NCBI GenBank assembly: GCA_015501055.1
Contig: JADNYV010000084.1
Location: 62,001-126,000 of the forward strand
Length of the DNA stretch: 64,000 nt
Reading direction: 5' to 3'
DNA from: Mucidula mucida
Taxonomy: Eukaryota; Basidiomycota; Agaricomycetes; Agaricales; Physalacriaceae
The notes under the pieces were generated by a model. The model saw only the letters and a list, made by a program, of their open reading frames with translations. It was not told where the DNA came from and searched no databases. Both the position numbers and the translations under genes were made by a program. Below, one piece after another: positions 24,293-36,042 of this stretch; position 1 is the first letter of the stretch; every line of letters begins with the position of its first letter.

Positions 24293-24502
24293 GGATCTCA
24301 CCGACTCGCCTGGGCAAAGGGTTATGCGTATTCCAGACATGGCCCCTCTTCACGACCATCTGAGTCGGCACAGGAATGGCTCCTCTCTTCTCGAGACGTG
24401 TCCTCCGACAGTCTCAGTGCTCTACCGACTATAAAAACCCTTCCCAAATTTTGATAATATGCAATTCACATCACTATCACATCACTCGCACTTTATCCAA
24501 CC

Positions 24503-25049
24503 ATGAAATTGACCGGATTCAAACCTATGATCCCTGGCACTCGCATGTCACCTACGGTATTCATGGAAGCTCCCGAAATCGTGCAGCCTATGTCGATTGG
24601 GACTCTCCGGCCGTCATGGAAGACATATATGGCAAACCAAAGTGTATGTCTTCTTTCCTCGATTTCATTTGCCACATCCTGATCATGGATTAAAGTGTCA
24701 TTCAAGCAGTCGCTAAAGAAGCAGCTTGAGCCCATCACACGTCCAGTAGTGAAAAGCTTCAACCCATCACACGCCCATTTACATCCCCCTTCGCGTCCAC
24801 TGCCTATCCACCTGACACGGACGTGCCCGTGGTGCGAGCGGCCAAGTGTGTAGCGAGACTAGGGCGGCCCAAGAAGCTCAAGTTGATGAAGAAGCAAGGA
24901 TGTCTTGACGAATACCCACCGTCACCTTTGTACGCAATCCAACGTCAGTCGTCGCAGAGGGGTGTTACACATTAAAGGAGACGAGGAAGGGTTTCTTTGT
25001 TGAGAAGAAGGAGAAGGTTAAGCGCATTGTGCCGTCTCGCAGCTTCTGA
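24503..25049 (+). pseudogene. Unknown small protein, copy D, two frameshifts
   Basis: Mirror image of copy A. The first exon begins with the same MKLTGFKPMIPGT but loses one base at about 24580 (GAAATCGTGCAG against GAAATTCGTGCAG). A second deletion at about 24753 (GTGAAAAGC against GTGAAAAAGC) breaks exon 2. The downstream PPDTDVPVVR-like part and the terminal KRIVPSRSF remain recognisable. The TATA box is intact. Confidence 0.85.
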
Positions 25050-25557
25050 CTGTTCATAATGCGCTATACCACTTGTTATGGTCTTGATTTATGAATTTTT
25101 CTTCAAACATCCCATCGACATCTGAATAGTCCGTGCAGTGATTGGAAGAATGAAACACAGTCTCACTTCAGCCTCTTGATATGTAGGCATTACGACTTCA
25201 AAGTATAATTCTCTGACAGTTGTAATCCGTCTCGCGAAGTCATGGGTAGTATACATGTACTCCGGCGCTCCCGATCTTCCACAAGTTATGACGCACGATG
25301 TCGCCCGTAGGTGAATGTACTCCACGACGAACGTTGGCAATGTCAGTTCCAAGTTCGCCGAGTTTTGCCTGGTCAGACAGGACAAAAGAAATCATTGCCA
25401 ATGCTCTATACACATTCGGATAGGTTGGTCCACGAAAAACAGCTAAAATAAACAACAGACAAAGAGGAAACTATATTCTAACCTAATCAAAAACGAGCGT
25501 CAAAAGTTGGGTATCGAAAAAAGAGCAAGTAAAATCCATTGTAAGAAACCACCCCTA
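25050..25557. other. No supported gene
   Basis: A minus-strand frame at 25089-25385 has no recognised domain. The region is the 3' flank of both the palindrome and the kinase gene. Confidence 0.35.
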
Positions 25558-28500
25558 CTACTCTTCATCCTCTTCCTCATCCTCCTCCTCAATCGGCTGG
25601 CGAAACGCCGACCCAGACCGCCCAGTGGGCAACTGCCGCCGCCCACCCCGACTCTCCGGCCCAGGCGCCTCCACCGCCACCGGCGACGCCCGCCCAGAAG
25701 TCGGATGCCCTTTCCCCCTCGCTTTGCTGGCCCCCGTCGTCCGCTTATTCGGACGATGACCCCGTGGCGCCGGCGACAGCGTCACTGTCGACTCGAGCGT
25801 CGCAGAGGACGACGCCACAGCATGCGACAGCGCCACCTGCCCCAGACCGCCCGCGTACGGCACATCGTCGTCATCTTCATCCACCCAGTCGCTTTCGTCC
25901 CCAAGACTCAGCGACTGTCGGCCGGAGAACACGTCCCGGATAGAACTACCCTCGACGGGGGGTGATATTGAGAGTACCTCGACGGGTGTCTTTGCTGTAC
26001 GCGTTTGCCACCCAGGCGGCTCTAATCCCCACGACTTCTTCCAGCTCGACCGCCCAATGCTACTACTGCCCGAGTATGTCGTGGTGAACAAGCCCTGCCT
26101 CTTCGACGCCAAGAAGGTCGAGTTTCCGGACCCCATGCGCCTGGGCGTCTCGTCCATCGAGCGCCGCGAGTGTGGCCGGAACGGCGAGCCTGTCCTATAG
26201 CCCTCCGTATCCGAATACTCGTGAAACGACGTAGGCCTTGACGATGGCGGACTCTGCAGCGACGACGTAGTCGAATTCGAACGCCCATGCATCTGTCGCG
26301 GTTGCATTTGCTTGACCACCCGCGTCGAGGATCCAGACCCACCCCGTCGATGATATTTGCTCATGGAAGGGGACGCAGTCCTGAAATGCGCTGAACCTGC
26401 CGAGCTCGCAGATGGACTCTTTCGGTGCCTCTGCATCGAGAAACTCCGTATCGAGGAGGGTCTGGACGAATAATCACCTCTTTCTGAATTCGGAGTGTGC
26501 GCACCAAACGACCTGCGTCCCGGGACCATCGGAGGGGAATCCAAAACGACCATTTGCGAGACGGAATTCAACGATGACCGCCGCGAGTTGACGCTACTCG
26601 ACCTCCGCGAGGACACAGAGCCTCGATGTCGTCTCCGCCCTCCTCGGATCGTAAACTTGCTTCCTCGAGCCTCGCTGGTCCGTCTCTTCACCGAAGTACT
26701 CGAATACGGCTGTGCCTGCATCACAGGCCGTCCTCTACCCACCCCAGGCGCGACCCCCGGTCCGTTATTGGCCTCCTTTCTCTTCCCTTTCCTGTCGTCA
26801 TTGAACCATAATCGGAATGCAGTTAGAATGTTGGCCCGATTCCTGTGCGGTCCGTGCGCCTTCCCTGGAGTCAAATCTGGTGCAGACACAGTAGCGAGCA
26901 CATCATCGCCAGGAGTGTTCACTGGCGTCGCACCAGGCGCTGATGAACCGGCATCTCTAGTTGGTGAAGAATCCCTCGAGCCAGCAAACACCCACGGCGA
27001 ACCAATGTGATGATTCAACTCTGTCGCTGGCGGTGTAGACGGACCCTTGGAGGGTTTCAACGGAGGCGATCTGGTCAATTTGCCAACGCCAACAGCCGAT
27101 GACACACTTCCATGAGATGATCGTGGCTCGTCGGTGCTGCTAAACTGGCTCTTCCGGTCTCGTTCCACCTCCTTTGACTTGTCCCTCTCTTTATCTCGTT
27201 CTTTGTCCTCCCTGACAGCCTCTGAAGATTTCTTGCGTACCAAGCCGGCAGCCTCTAGCGCGGTGGTCGCACGCTGCATGATGCTAACGCTTCCTGAGCG
27301 GTTCTTTCGGCCCTTGGTGCTGCCGCTGAGACTACCCGAAGGTGTGTTGGGATGTGATCGGGAGGATTCGACAATGACAGACGATGACGGTGTAAGTGTA
27401 CGCGTTGTCGGTGAAACGGGCGCTTGCAAAGGAGGAGTCGTTGGACGGCCAGCTACAATTGGCGTCGGGGGCACGATCGCAAAATGTGGCTGAAGTGCAC
27501 TCCGAATGAGGCTCAGCGGCGCGGGTGTAGAAGCCTCGGTCTGGGTGCTAGTGCTGACAAGGACTGCTCCTCGCGTCCTCGTCCGTGCATGCTTGTCAAG
27601 CTCTTTGTCGACAGCAGCAGCCGACGACGGGGATGTAACTGTATCGACGTCCTCAATCAGCCTCTTCTCAGCTTTCCTTTTGAGCATCCACCATAACGCC
27701 CCGGATGCATCGCACGCGTCATTTAGAACAGAGTAAACAATCTGGCCAAGATCGAATCCGAGAGAGCTGAGGTTATTGAGAATCTCTCTTTCTAGCGGGG
27801 TGGAGAATATAATGGGAGCTGGAGTAGTGAGCAACGACGGGAAATCTAATTGCTGGCTGTGTGGGCCTGGTATGACGGGCGTCTTCTCCGTATCGGTCAC
27901 GTCTGGATCCGACAACGTGGACGACATGGAACGTCGTTTAGTTCTGGCAGGCGTACGCGTAGGAAAGGCAGGGGGTGCCTTTGACGAGGAGCTGGAGTTG
28001 ACGCGTATTGGCGATGCCGGCGCGTCAAGAAACTCTTCTACATCTTCTTCTACGACCGTCTCCGGGTGTTGCGCCAGTTTAGGCTCTATATCGGCGGGCT
28101 TCCGAATGGTGGTCTCACTGAGATTGGGATGCAAGGCGGGTTCGATTGCGGAACTCTCAAAAGGATCACTGAGAGAAATATCTGGGGTGGTTGGAGGCGA
28201 CGACTCGTACGTCGAGTTGAATGTGGAGTCCGTGTGAGAAGATGCTTCCGATGAGCGATTAGACTCTGGTAAGAGTCGTGGAGGAGGAGAAGGGGTTCGA
28301 GGTGGAGGAATATCGTTGGGAGATAGGTGTATCGCAGACTCTTCCTGAAAGGTAGCGGGTGAAGTGAACCACGAGTGGCCGAGTATTTGCGGAATTGTTA
28401 AGCGCCGAGTCGTATCCATGACCAAGATGCTCTTGATAAGATCCCGGGCCTCTGAAGAGACGTTAGGATGTGTTAGAAGGAAAGACACGCGAACATACCG

Positions 28501-29368
28501 AGGGAGAGCCACTCTGGGTCTTCAAAATCGCCTTTGATTATTTTGTCCTTCATCACACTTTCGTCATCATCATCAAAAGGGAGCGTCCCGGTAAGCAGGC
28601 AGTAGAGTATAATGCCAAGTGACCACACATCCACCTCTGCAAAGTGTGAGCCAGAGCTTTCCGGATAGAGCGTACATACCCGGTCCTTGATACTTTTTGC
28701 CCTGCAGCATTTCCGGGGACGCATAGCCCGTCGTCCCGCAGAACGTCTCCATAAGCGTGCCCCGTTCAAACTCCCGCGTAAAGCCAAAGTCGCCGAGCTT
28801 GACCCGACACCGTTCATCAAGGAGCACGTTTTCGAGCTTGAGATCGCGGTGCACGATACCCTTGCCGTGGAGATATGCGACTGCGAGACAGAGCTGGCCA
28901 AACATGATTGTGGTCTCCTCCTCTGAGAGACGGCCCTTTTCGACCAGATAGTCAAAGAGCTCGCCGCCGGAACAGAGCTCTGTGACGATCCAGACGGAGG
29001 ACTCTGTGGCGATGACTTCATACATCTGTGTGATGTTGGGGTGGTGCAGCTGGCGGTGGTGGTGTATTTCGCGGGTGAGCGCGGCGGACATGGCCTTTGG
29101 GATCTGCTTGAGAGCAACGCGCGTCGATGTCAGCCGGTGCGTGCCCATCCGCACTTTTCCGTAGGCGCCTGTATAACTATGAGACACGGGGCCTGCATAT
29201 TGATAACTGCTCACCCTCGCCAATGACCTTGCCCAGCGTATAGTTTCCGACAACCCTCACTTTGTGGGACGAAAGCTCTTTGCCGAGTTCATTGTAGGCC
29301 GTTGCAAGCTGCGCCTTTTGGTTCTGCGAGACTGAGCCCGTGTGTTTGTGCGCGTTACTGGTGGACAT
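25558..29368 (-). CDS. CAMK-family serine/threonine protein kinase with long tail
   Basis: Four exons (29368-29215, 29168-28680, 28636-28499, 28451-25558) give 1224 aa. The kinase domain spans about residues 41-300: Gly loop (GEGAYGKVRMG), VALKQIPK lysine, VHRDLKLENVLL catalytic loop, LGDFGF, CGTTGYASPEML activation segment, and DVWSLGIILYCLL. After it, near residue 480, a short helical block (LSSLGFD…GALWWMLKRKAEK) resembles the UBA-like segment of AMPK/MARK/Kin4-type kinases. The rest is Ser/Pro/Arg-rich and probably disordered, ending in a Glu/Asp run. Fungal relatives act in cell-cycle, polarity or nutrient signalling. I assign it to the CAMKL group, Kin4-like at best. Confidence 0.88.
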
Positions 29369-30727
29369 GACGGCATTAAGCAAAATGGTAGAAACAGTGA
29401 AATGAGGGGCGATGGCGTAAAAGCCTTGAACGGGGGAGATGTACAGTTAAAGTCACTTGTGGTCGAGATGGAGGTGCGTCAAACATTGCTCATGAGCTTC
29501 ACCTAATCTGGAAACGGAGTGGCGTGGGAATCACACGGCTGCCGTCCTCGCAATCTACAGTTGAAACACTCGGTGTGCAACGCCACAGAGCGCATATCTA
29601 CGCGTCATCTCGTAGCGGATATACAACGGGGACCATCCGTCACAGGATCTTACACGCTTCTCATGTCAGCTTCCGAATCTACTGTATACCCGAGATGCAC
29701 TCGTCTCAGCTAGGGCTACACTACAGTTTGATCGATAGAGCCTAGTTCGTTGTCCATGGCTACGTACTTGTCGGCATACGAGGTGAACGCAGTGTCGGTG
29801 GCGCCATTGATAGTACATCACACAGATGGATCGAACACATATTCGCAGTATGTACACTAGAATAGGGCGCTGTCTGTTAACCTGTATACATAAATATCAA
29901 CGCTTACGGCTGGCGCACTGAATAATTACGTTCCCCGACCTTCATCAATCAAACCCACTCGTCGGGGAATTAAAACCCCGCCCATCACCCATTACCTCTT
30001 CCAGCCATGGTCCGTGCGCACCTTCCCTTTCCCATATAAACCATTCCCACCCGTGCCCTTCTTTTTCCTTATCTCTTGTGCACGGGTTGAACTATCGCCA
30101 GTGAGGTCCTTACCGAGGCATAGTCTTTTGCTGATTGCAAATTATACATCCGAACACGTCTATTAGCTTCGGCTTCTAGCAATTTTTTGAAATCTTCTTC
30201 CTTGTTTTTCTTGGATTGATCCGAGCTGATGATGGTGCGAATGTGGCGCACTGGAGGTTCAGTAGTACTTGTGTAGTCTAGCCTTTGAATCAAAAGCATT
30301 GTTTATCTTTCTTTCACAGTCAAGTTCTTCAATTGTTAGTAGTTGTAAGCAATGTCAGAAGTTCATGCTGCAGGCATTCTTGTGTGGCGCTAGTTGTTAA
30401 AACTACAGACTTGCAGGGCTCATCGATCTCTTTAATATTATAGCGGTGAAATGTGAATATATATTCTCAATACGAGGTCTAACAAAACGAGACAAGGCAG
30501 CCAATACGTCACACAAAAAATTACGATAGGTAGAAACTTAACCGACCGCCAAAATGTGCAGCATCTCGACGAATAGTACTACTAGGAAAGGCCTGTTCAG
30601 CATGCAAAGAGACGTCTGCACTACCTCTGCATTCGACGAGCTACGCGTATACATTCTGCAACCCTTTGGTTTCGAACTCTACAATCATCAACCGGACCAC
30701 GACACTTACATTTTACTACACCGAGAG
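29369..30727. other. Intergenic, one doubtful short frame
   Basis: Mostly no coding signal. A minus-strand frame at 30069-30299 starts with a true ATG and encodes 76 aa with a charged middle (KKNKEEDFKKLLEAEANRR). It has no known domain and is of uncertain reality. Confidence 0.35.
30069..30299 (-). CDS. Possible small charged protein, unknown
   Basis: 76 codons with an ATG start; the central part could form a helix. No neighbour or motif supports a function. It may be chance. Confidence 0.2.
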   Translation of the reverse strand: MLLIQRLDYTSTTEPPVRHIRTIISSDQSKKNKEEDFKKLLEAEANRRVRMYNLQSAKDYASVRTSLAIVQPVHKR

Positions 30728-32148
30728 CTATTCCAGAAACCCCTTCAGCACCGTCCAGAACGCCTCTGTCGCATCTACCATCGGTAATCGTCCAGCATCC
30801 GGTATTGTCTCAAAAGAAACACGGTCTCCATGCTGCTGCTTCAGGCCTTCTATGCCATCATCCAACCCTCCAGCAACAAGCATCAGACGCGTCTTACACG
30901 CCGCCACGCCGTCAGACAGAGAGTCATAGTACCCCGTCAGGCCAACCATAGGCTCTTCGGTCTTCACGCCCTCCACCATCGCTTGCATAATCTCCTTCCG
31001 TGGCTCAGACAGCGAACTTCCAGAGGGAAACCATCGCGGTACGACGTTGTTCTTCAAGTTCAAGTCAAGACTCAGCGGCGTCCCACATACAACGACATTC
31101 TTCGCAATATCGGGAAACTGCGTTGCGAAGCTCAGCGCGACGATGCCACCGTCCGCGGCACCGATGACGGCGTGAACATTAGAGATGGAGAGGAATTCGA
31201 GGATGCGCGCAATGTCCTGTGCAGCGGTGTCTGTGGAGGTAGTAGAGGGTGCGCTCGACTTTCCATGCCCGCGCTGGTCGTATAGAAGAACGTTGTAAGA
31301 TCGGGGAGGCGCGAGGATGTGGGGGAGGAGAAATGACCACAAGGTCGTGGCGGTCAGAAACGCGTTGCAGAACACGAGCCAGGGGGCGTTGGGAGATACC
31401 GTGTGGGTTTGTACGTAGAGATATGCGTCGGGTAATGGTAATGGTACTTTGTACTATAATATAACGCAAAGTTAGGCTCCGGAATGTTGGAACATCCATC
31501 ATACCTCTTGGATATCGGCAGGCCATGGAACGATTTCGTCGCTCATACCATCAACGTCCATCGAAACCAAAAAGCGCGAAACCATGTTGTAAATAGCGAC
31601 AACAGCCGCAGCCTCGACGAGCAGATCCTCGTCATCGTTGAGGTTGGCTTTCAAGGCCGCCATGGTATCCTCAGATACCTTTATAGAGATCGTGCTCTCC
31701 TGCGCAAACACCAGAGCGCTCAGCTGCAGCGCGTCAAACACGCCTGTATTCGGAGATACTTGATGAGACGCATCTCGAACAACAAGTAACTGCGCCGTCG
31801 TCAGCCCAGCCTGGCGCCCTAGATGCTCATGTTGTATCCATTCAAACGCAGCATCGGTCAGTGCCGCGACACGGAGAATCTGCATCAAAAAAACATTCAT
31901 CAATAGGCTTATTATACAACAAGTGGAATAATAAGAGTACTTACCATGAGCTCCCGAACATCATCTCTCAGCCGTCCTTTATTTCGAATCCCAGCGCCAA
32001 TCAAGTTCCACCCATATGCGACGTGCGGGATATGGAGAAGCGCTGCGTCCAAGCCCAATAGTTCGCCCCGACGCGCTCGGATGGCGTCAGCGATCTCTGA
32101 AGTACCCGGAGGGGGATAGCAGCCTGCGATGACTCTTGATGATGGCAT
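30728..32148 (-). CDS. Carboxymuconolactone decarboxylase-like / alpha-beta hydrolase fusion
   Basis: Three exons (32148-31945, 31879-31505, 31453-30728) encode 434 aa. The first half has the carboxymuconolactone decarboxylase/AhpD-like fold (RELMILRVAALTDAAFEW, HEHLG). The second half is an alpha/beta hydrolase of the 3-oxoadipate enol-lactonase type (LLYDQRGHGKS, then the nucleophile elbow, then PMVDATEAFW). In aromatic-acid catabolism these are consecutive steps, and actinobacterial PcaL fuses them in the reverse order. Here the nucleophile elbow reads GAADGG, with Ala where Ser is expected, and the usual Gly-His before LPMVD reads Gly-Arg. The hydrolase half therefore lacks two of its three catalytic residues. 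The ATG at 32148 was chosen; a longer frame starts at 32223. Confidence 0.82.
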
Positions 32149-32304
32149 TATGGTTGTGGTCGTGGTCGTAAGCAGGAGTCCGCTGCGTGAGAGTGAGAAA
32201 GCAGGACCTCTTTCGGAGTGCACATGGTCTATAGATTGGTAAGTATAGGACGGGAGAAAGTACAGGCAGCGTAAAGAAAGCGTACAAGGTGATCGATGAT
32301 CGGA

Positions 32305-32500
32305 AGTACCTTCGGACCTCGGACCGCAGACCGGCGAGGATCGCGCGTCTGATCATTTCCAGGCTCTTTGGCTTGCCCATCCTTGCTCTCTCAATTGAAC
32401 AATCACCTAAACATCTCGTCATATTCAACATATCCCAGGAGTTTCACTGCTTTTGGCACTGTACCTTTGCTCGTCCCATCATTGATTTGTTCAACGACAG
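32305..32500 (+). pseudogene. 5' relic of a GT61 gene
   Basis: It aligns with the upstream region and first codons of the intact GT61 gene (35930-36120): TACCTTCGGA-CTCGGACCGCA, then GGCGAGGAT, then a CACC-AAA-CTCGTC block covering the start and the IAG codons, then the hydrophobic anchor region. The start codon is not preserved and no downstream exons are found. It lies upstream of the decarboxylase/hydrolase gene, on the other strand. Confidence 0.5.
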
Positions 32501-32723
32501 AGGTTGGCTCGCCGAGGGTGCAGAATGTCCCGAATGCGCGGTACTAAACAGAGCAAGCGTCGGAGAATAATATAATCCACCCATTTTTGCATAAATAAAT
32601 ATGAAACAACCTGGGACCCAATGAAATATGCACACCGACACCCTCAGGCGTAACTTTTGTCTCCCTAGCCCACCTAATCAGCGAGTAAGCGCCGCAAACA
32701 TGTTCGGGATGAGAACCCTTCGC

Positions 32724-34860
32724 CTATACAACCTTGCAGAAGCCGTCAGAGTCCCAGCACTCACTTCCCACACCCTTTACAACGATAAAAAGGTCATGGG
32801 GATCATACTTGCGCTTGATCTCGCTCAGCCTATCATAGTAAGGGCCATAAAAGGTGGTCTTGAAGTTTGGCTCCAACGAATCGGCTTCGTTCGAGTACGA
32901 GCCAGCATCTGTCCCGACGACTTCTTCCATAATCGGGAGTTGAACCTTTTGGAAGCGCTCCTTGAGCGTTTGAACCTCAGACGGTTCCTTATTGTTGTCT
33001 AGCCAGGGATTGACAACGATGATCTACATGGTAGTCAGCGCACTAAATAAACAATATCAGAGCGAAGAACACGTACATGAGTCTTTGCTGTTCTCCATTT
33101 GGGATTGACGGAAGAATCAATGTAAGCGTTCTTTGAGACTTGTCCTACGAAGCCCCGGTTAGCGTGGGCACTTACGCAAGACAGAAATAGACATACCTCC
33201 ACCAACTAGATGACCATACACGCTAGTCAGAGGTAAGATCAGCCTCTGAAGCACGGTTTGAAAAGGTACCCCGTACTTGGTAGACCCAGCGTCAAACAGC
33301 TTCGTGTACATTTTCCCAATACACTCCGGCGATTTCCTATAGACGTCTTCGGAGAATAACCTTGAACCCATGAACAGGTTGTCGCCAACAACCTCGTCCT
33401 GAACAGTAATCGCGTCGTTAAAGTTCTTCTCTTCAGTAACCTGATCACTAATTACGCCTCCAAGCGCCACAACATCGTCCAAAAACGGGTGCAAGCGTGC
33501 TGTCGCGTCTGACGCAGTAACCTTCGGGAAGAAGGTGGTAAATTGCAGATCTATCTCATCCTTGGACGATACATTTCTGGTAGCGAAAAAGTATTGCACC
33601 GGGTGCAGGTCGTCCATGTCAAAGATATGTTCGGCATGCAAATGCATGATGTTGCCAAACACTGCCGAATCTTTGGCGCTGATGACCATATTAGACGCTG
33701 TGCCTGTGAAAGTGGGGAAGGTGCGGAATGTCGCGGATACGATGACGCCCCATGAGCCAGCGCCGCCACCGCGTATGGCCCAGAACACTAGGACGCAAGC
33801 TGAATAGGGAAACAAATAAGTGGGAAAGACGGGACTAACGATCACTGTGTTGAGCTTCATCAACAGTAAGAATTTCTGCATCCCCAGTCACAACGGTGAA
33901 TTCTGTGACATAGTTAGATAGTACGTTCGGCAGCAACATATGAAAACACATACGAAGGACATTGTCGGCCGCCAAACCAAGAAGAGGCGAAAGCGGCGAA
34001 TGTCCGCCTGCTTGTATGTATCCTCCTGCGGCGATGACAGTACCAGCAGCTCCTCCTCCAACAATCTTGCCCTCAGCCTTAGCCGCTGGGTACAGGGAAT
34101 TCAAACGAACGCCGCTACCGATGGTCACTGCCGAGCCTTTGCTGTGAGTGCCGATTTGGAAATCATCAGAAAACGAAATGTCCCGGAAGAGATGAGTCGA
34201 TATGAGCAGTGAATTGCGCGCAGTGGATCGGCCGAGATAATCGTGTCCCGAAGCCTTGACAGAGACTCTCAAGTTGTATGCCGCTGCGAAAGCAATGCCG
34301 GCCTAGGTGAAGGTTCAAAAAGTAACACGACGGATTTAGATGCTCAATACCTGGACGTCTTCAGACGTGGTGGCCAGAACTGCATATAAAGGAACATTGC
34401 CCTGTTCACATTTTCCGGTCGTATTGCGATCACAAATCTGTGGTGGGACAGATTCGTAATCCTGATGTGCCGTCAGTCCCCCGTTAATGAAAACGTAGCG
34501 AAACCGGCACCTGTTCCCAATTAACCTACGTCGTGAATTGAACGTCAACAAGTATATTTTGAGAGCAGCAGAGGAACAAACCTGATACATCGCACCAGGA
34601 ATATCAGCTCGGAACATAGCACTGGTCCATTCGGCATCCGTACATCCGCCACGGTCCTTGCAAAATTGGCCAGAAGGAACAACCGTTGCAAGGCGTCCAG
34701 AGATAGACGCGTTCAATGCACTCCAAGCGTCCTGGGTAGGAAACCCTGCGTCTCCTGGTGCATTGCGACAGAACTTCGCGCTAACTCGAAGGATGCAAGC
34801 CGATAAAGTAAGAAGCCCCTGGAAAAGACTAAATCGTGGCGGAACTTTGATGAAAGACAT
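32724..34860 (-). CDS. FAD-linked oxidase, berberine-bridge-enzyme type (secreted)
   Basis: Eight exons: 34860-34582, 34525-34511, 34461-34351, 34302-33954, 33902-33840, 33787-33197, 33144-33077, 33023-32724; 591 aa with every phase matching. Residues ~10-30 look like a signal peptide. The FAD-binding PCMH domain includes VSVKASGHDYLGRST, where His is the expected covalent FAD attachment site, and GGHSPLSPLLGLAADN. After that come FWAIRGGGAGSWGVI and a C-terminal BBE segment (YYDRLSEIKRKYDP). These enzymes oxidise sugars, alkaloids or terpenoids using O2. The second exon is only five codons. It has the same orientation as the decarboxylase/hydrolase gene, 575 bp away. Confidence 0.93.
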
Positions 34861-36042
34861 GAGAGCAGTAGCGTCCTGGATTAAGGTAAATCGTTTTTAT
34901 ACTTACTCGCAAAAGATCGTGAGACTGCGGAAAGATTCAGTTTCATTGACACAACTGAGAGAGACTTAGCGGATATCGCTCACCACGATTTCTTGTCAGA
35001 CATCTTTGCCTCTATCTGGTTCTGCGTTTGACGTATCAGATTTTGTGATAACTGCGGCGTAGCTCATACTCAAAAGTATATATCGTGTAGCGCTAAAGAA
35101 GTGCAAAATTGGTGCTGATGTTTCATTGGTTTCAAACGCTACACACTCGTTCGTGGATATCCGGTACGTAGAGTACATCGCGAACGTTTGTGCGCCTTTA
35201 GTCAGGGATCTGTGCCACATCCGTGGGAGCAACTGGCGGCCGCTGGTTATTGACCGTACGCGTGATGTCGTCCGGGCTCTCGCGTCTCGTGCATATATAA
35301 GCTGCTTTTCGGGTGAGTGCCTGTAATCCGATGGCACCGAGAGATGTGACAGCTCAAGACGTCTTCAGTACGCGCAAATCCCATTGCTATGTCTGTACGC
35401 ATTTCAAATGAAGGTTGGCCACTAAAACTCAGGAGGTCGTGTCGGCAGTCACGTTCATGCCCTGTTGCTAAATGATGCGTGAATTTTAGTCTGTTATCTG
35501 CTTCATTGCGCGCACAGTATGGCGCATAGTCGAGCAGGCAGGACTCACGATGAAAGACCGTGGGCGTCCAGAAATAAGAGGTCGTGTTTGTTTATTGTTT
35601 GGCTGTGAGCGCATCTACGATCACGTTGACTGCTTGGAACGCCACCACTTCCGGGCCTGGGGAACTGTCTCGACGCATCTTTTTGGGCTGGCTAGAGGAT
35701 GAAGTCCTAGCCCTTTTCTCGCTGCGTCCCGTACCAAATTAAATAGCACCTACGTCCACTGTGAATGACCGTCCTTTCGCCACTCTTTCTCCTTATCGTA
35801 GCCGCTTACTCTGTGGTGTGTGTCATTGCCTGTATCTTAATGCGCACAAGGAGGAGATAACGACGTACGGACAGTTGGACTGACGTCCCTACTTTAGCAT
35901 CAACCACTTGAACGTTAGATTGATACCTTCGGAGCTCGGACCGCACCACTGGCGAGGATAATCGCTTCAAGTACACACTAGTCTTAATTTCTCGCTCCTT
36001 CGCTTGCTCACTCGTGTCCTCTTATCAGGTAGACTCACCCAA
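34861..36042. other. Intergenic; GT61 promoter at right end
   Basis: No gene was supported. A plus-strand frame at 35126-35326 is uninterrupted but unrecognised. The last ~110 bp match the upstream regions of the two other GT61 copies. Confidence 0.4.

Larger units (their letters stand above)
22946..25049. repeat. Palindromic module 1 (two divergent copies of a small gene)
   Basis: Left arm 22946-23711 and right arm 24293-25049 are inverted repeats of about 760 bp around a 581-bp spacer. Each arm contains one copy of the same two-exon gene, its TATA box and its 5' leader, transcribed outward from the spacer. The arms have diverged by substitutions and small indels, so the palindrome is not brand new. 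Confidence 0.9.

Noticed and set aside
25507..28254. Long plus-strand frames opposite the kinase tail
   Set aside because: GC-rich, Ser/Arg-biased coding sequence often leaves open frames on the other strand; none has domains and the minus strand is clearly coding.
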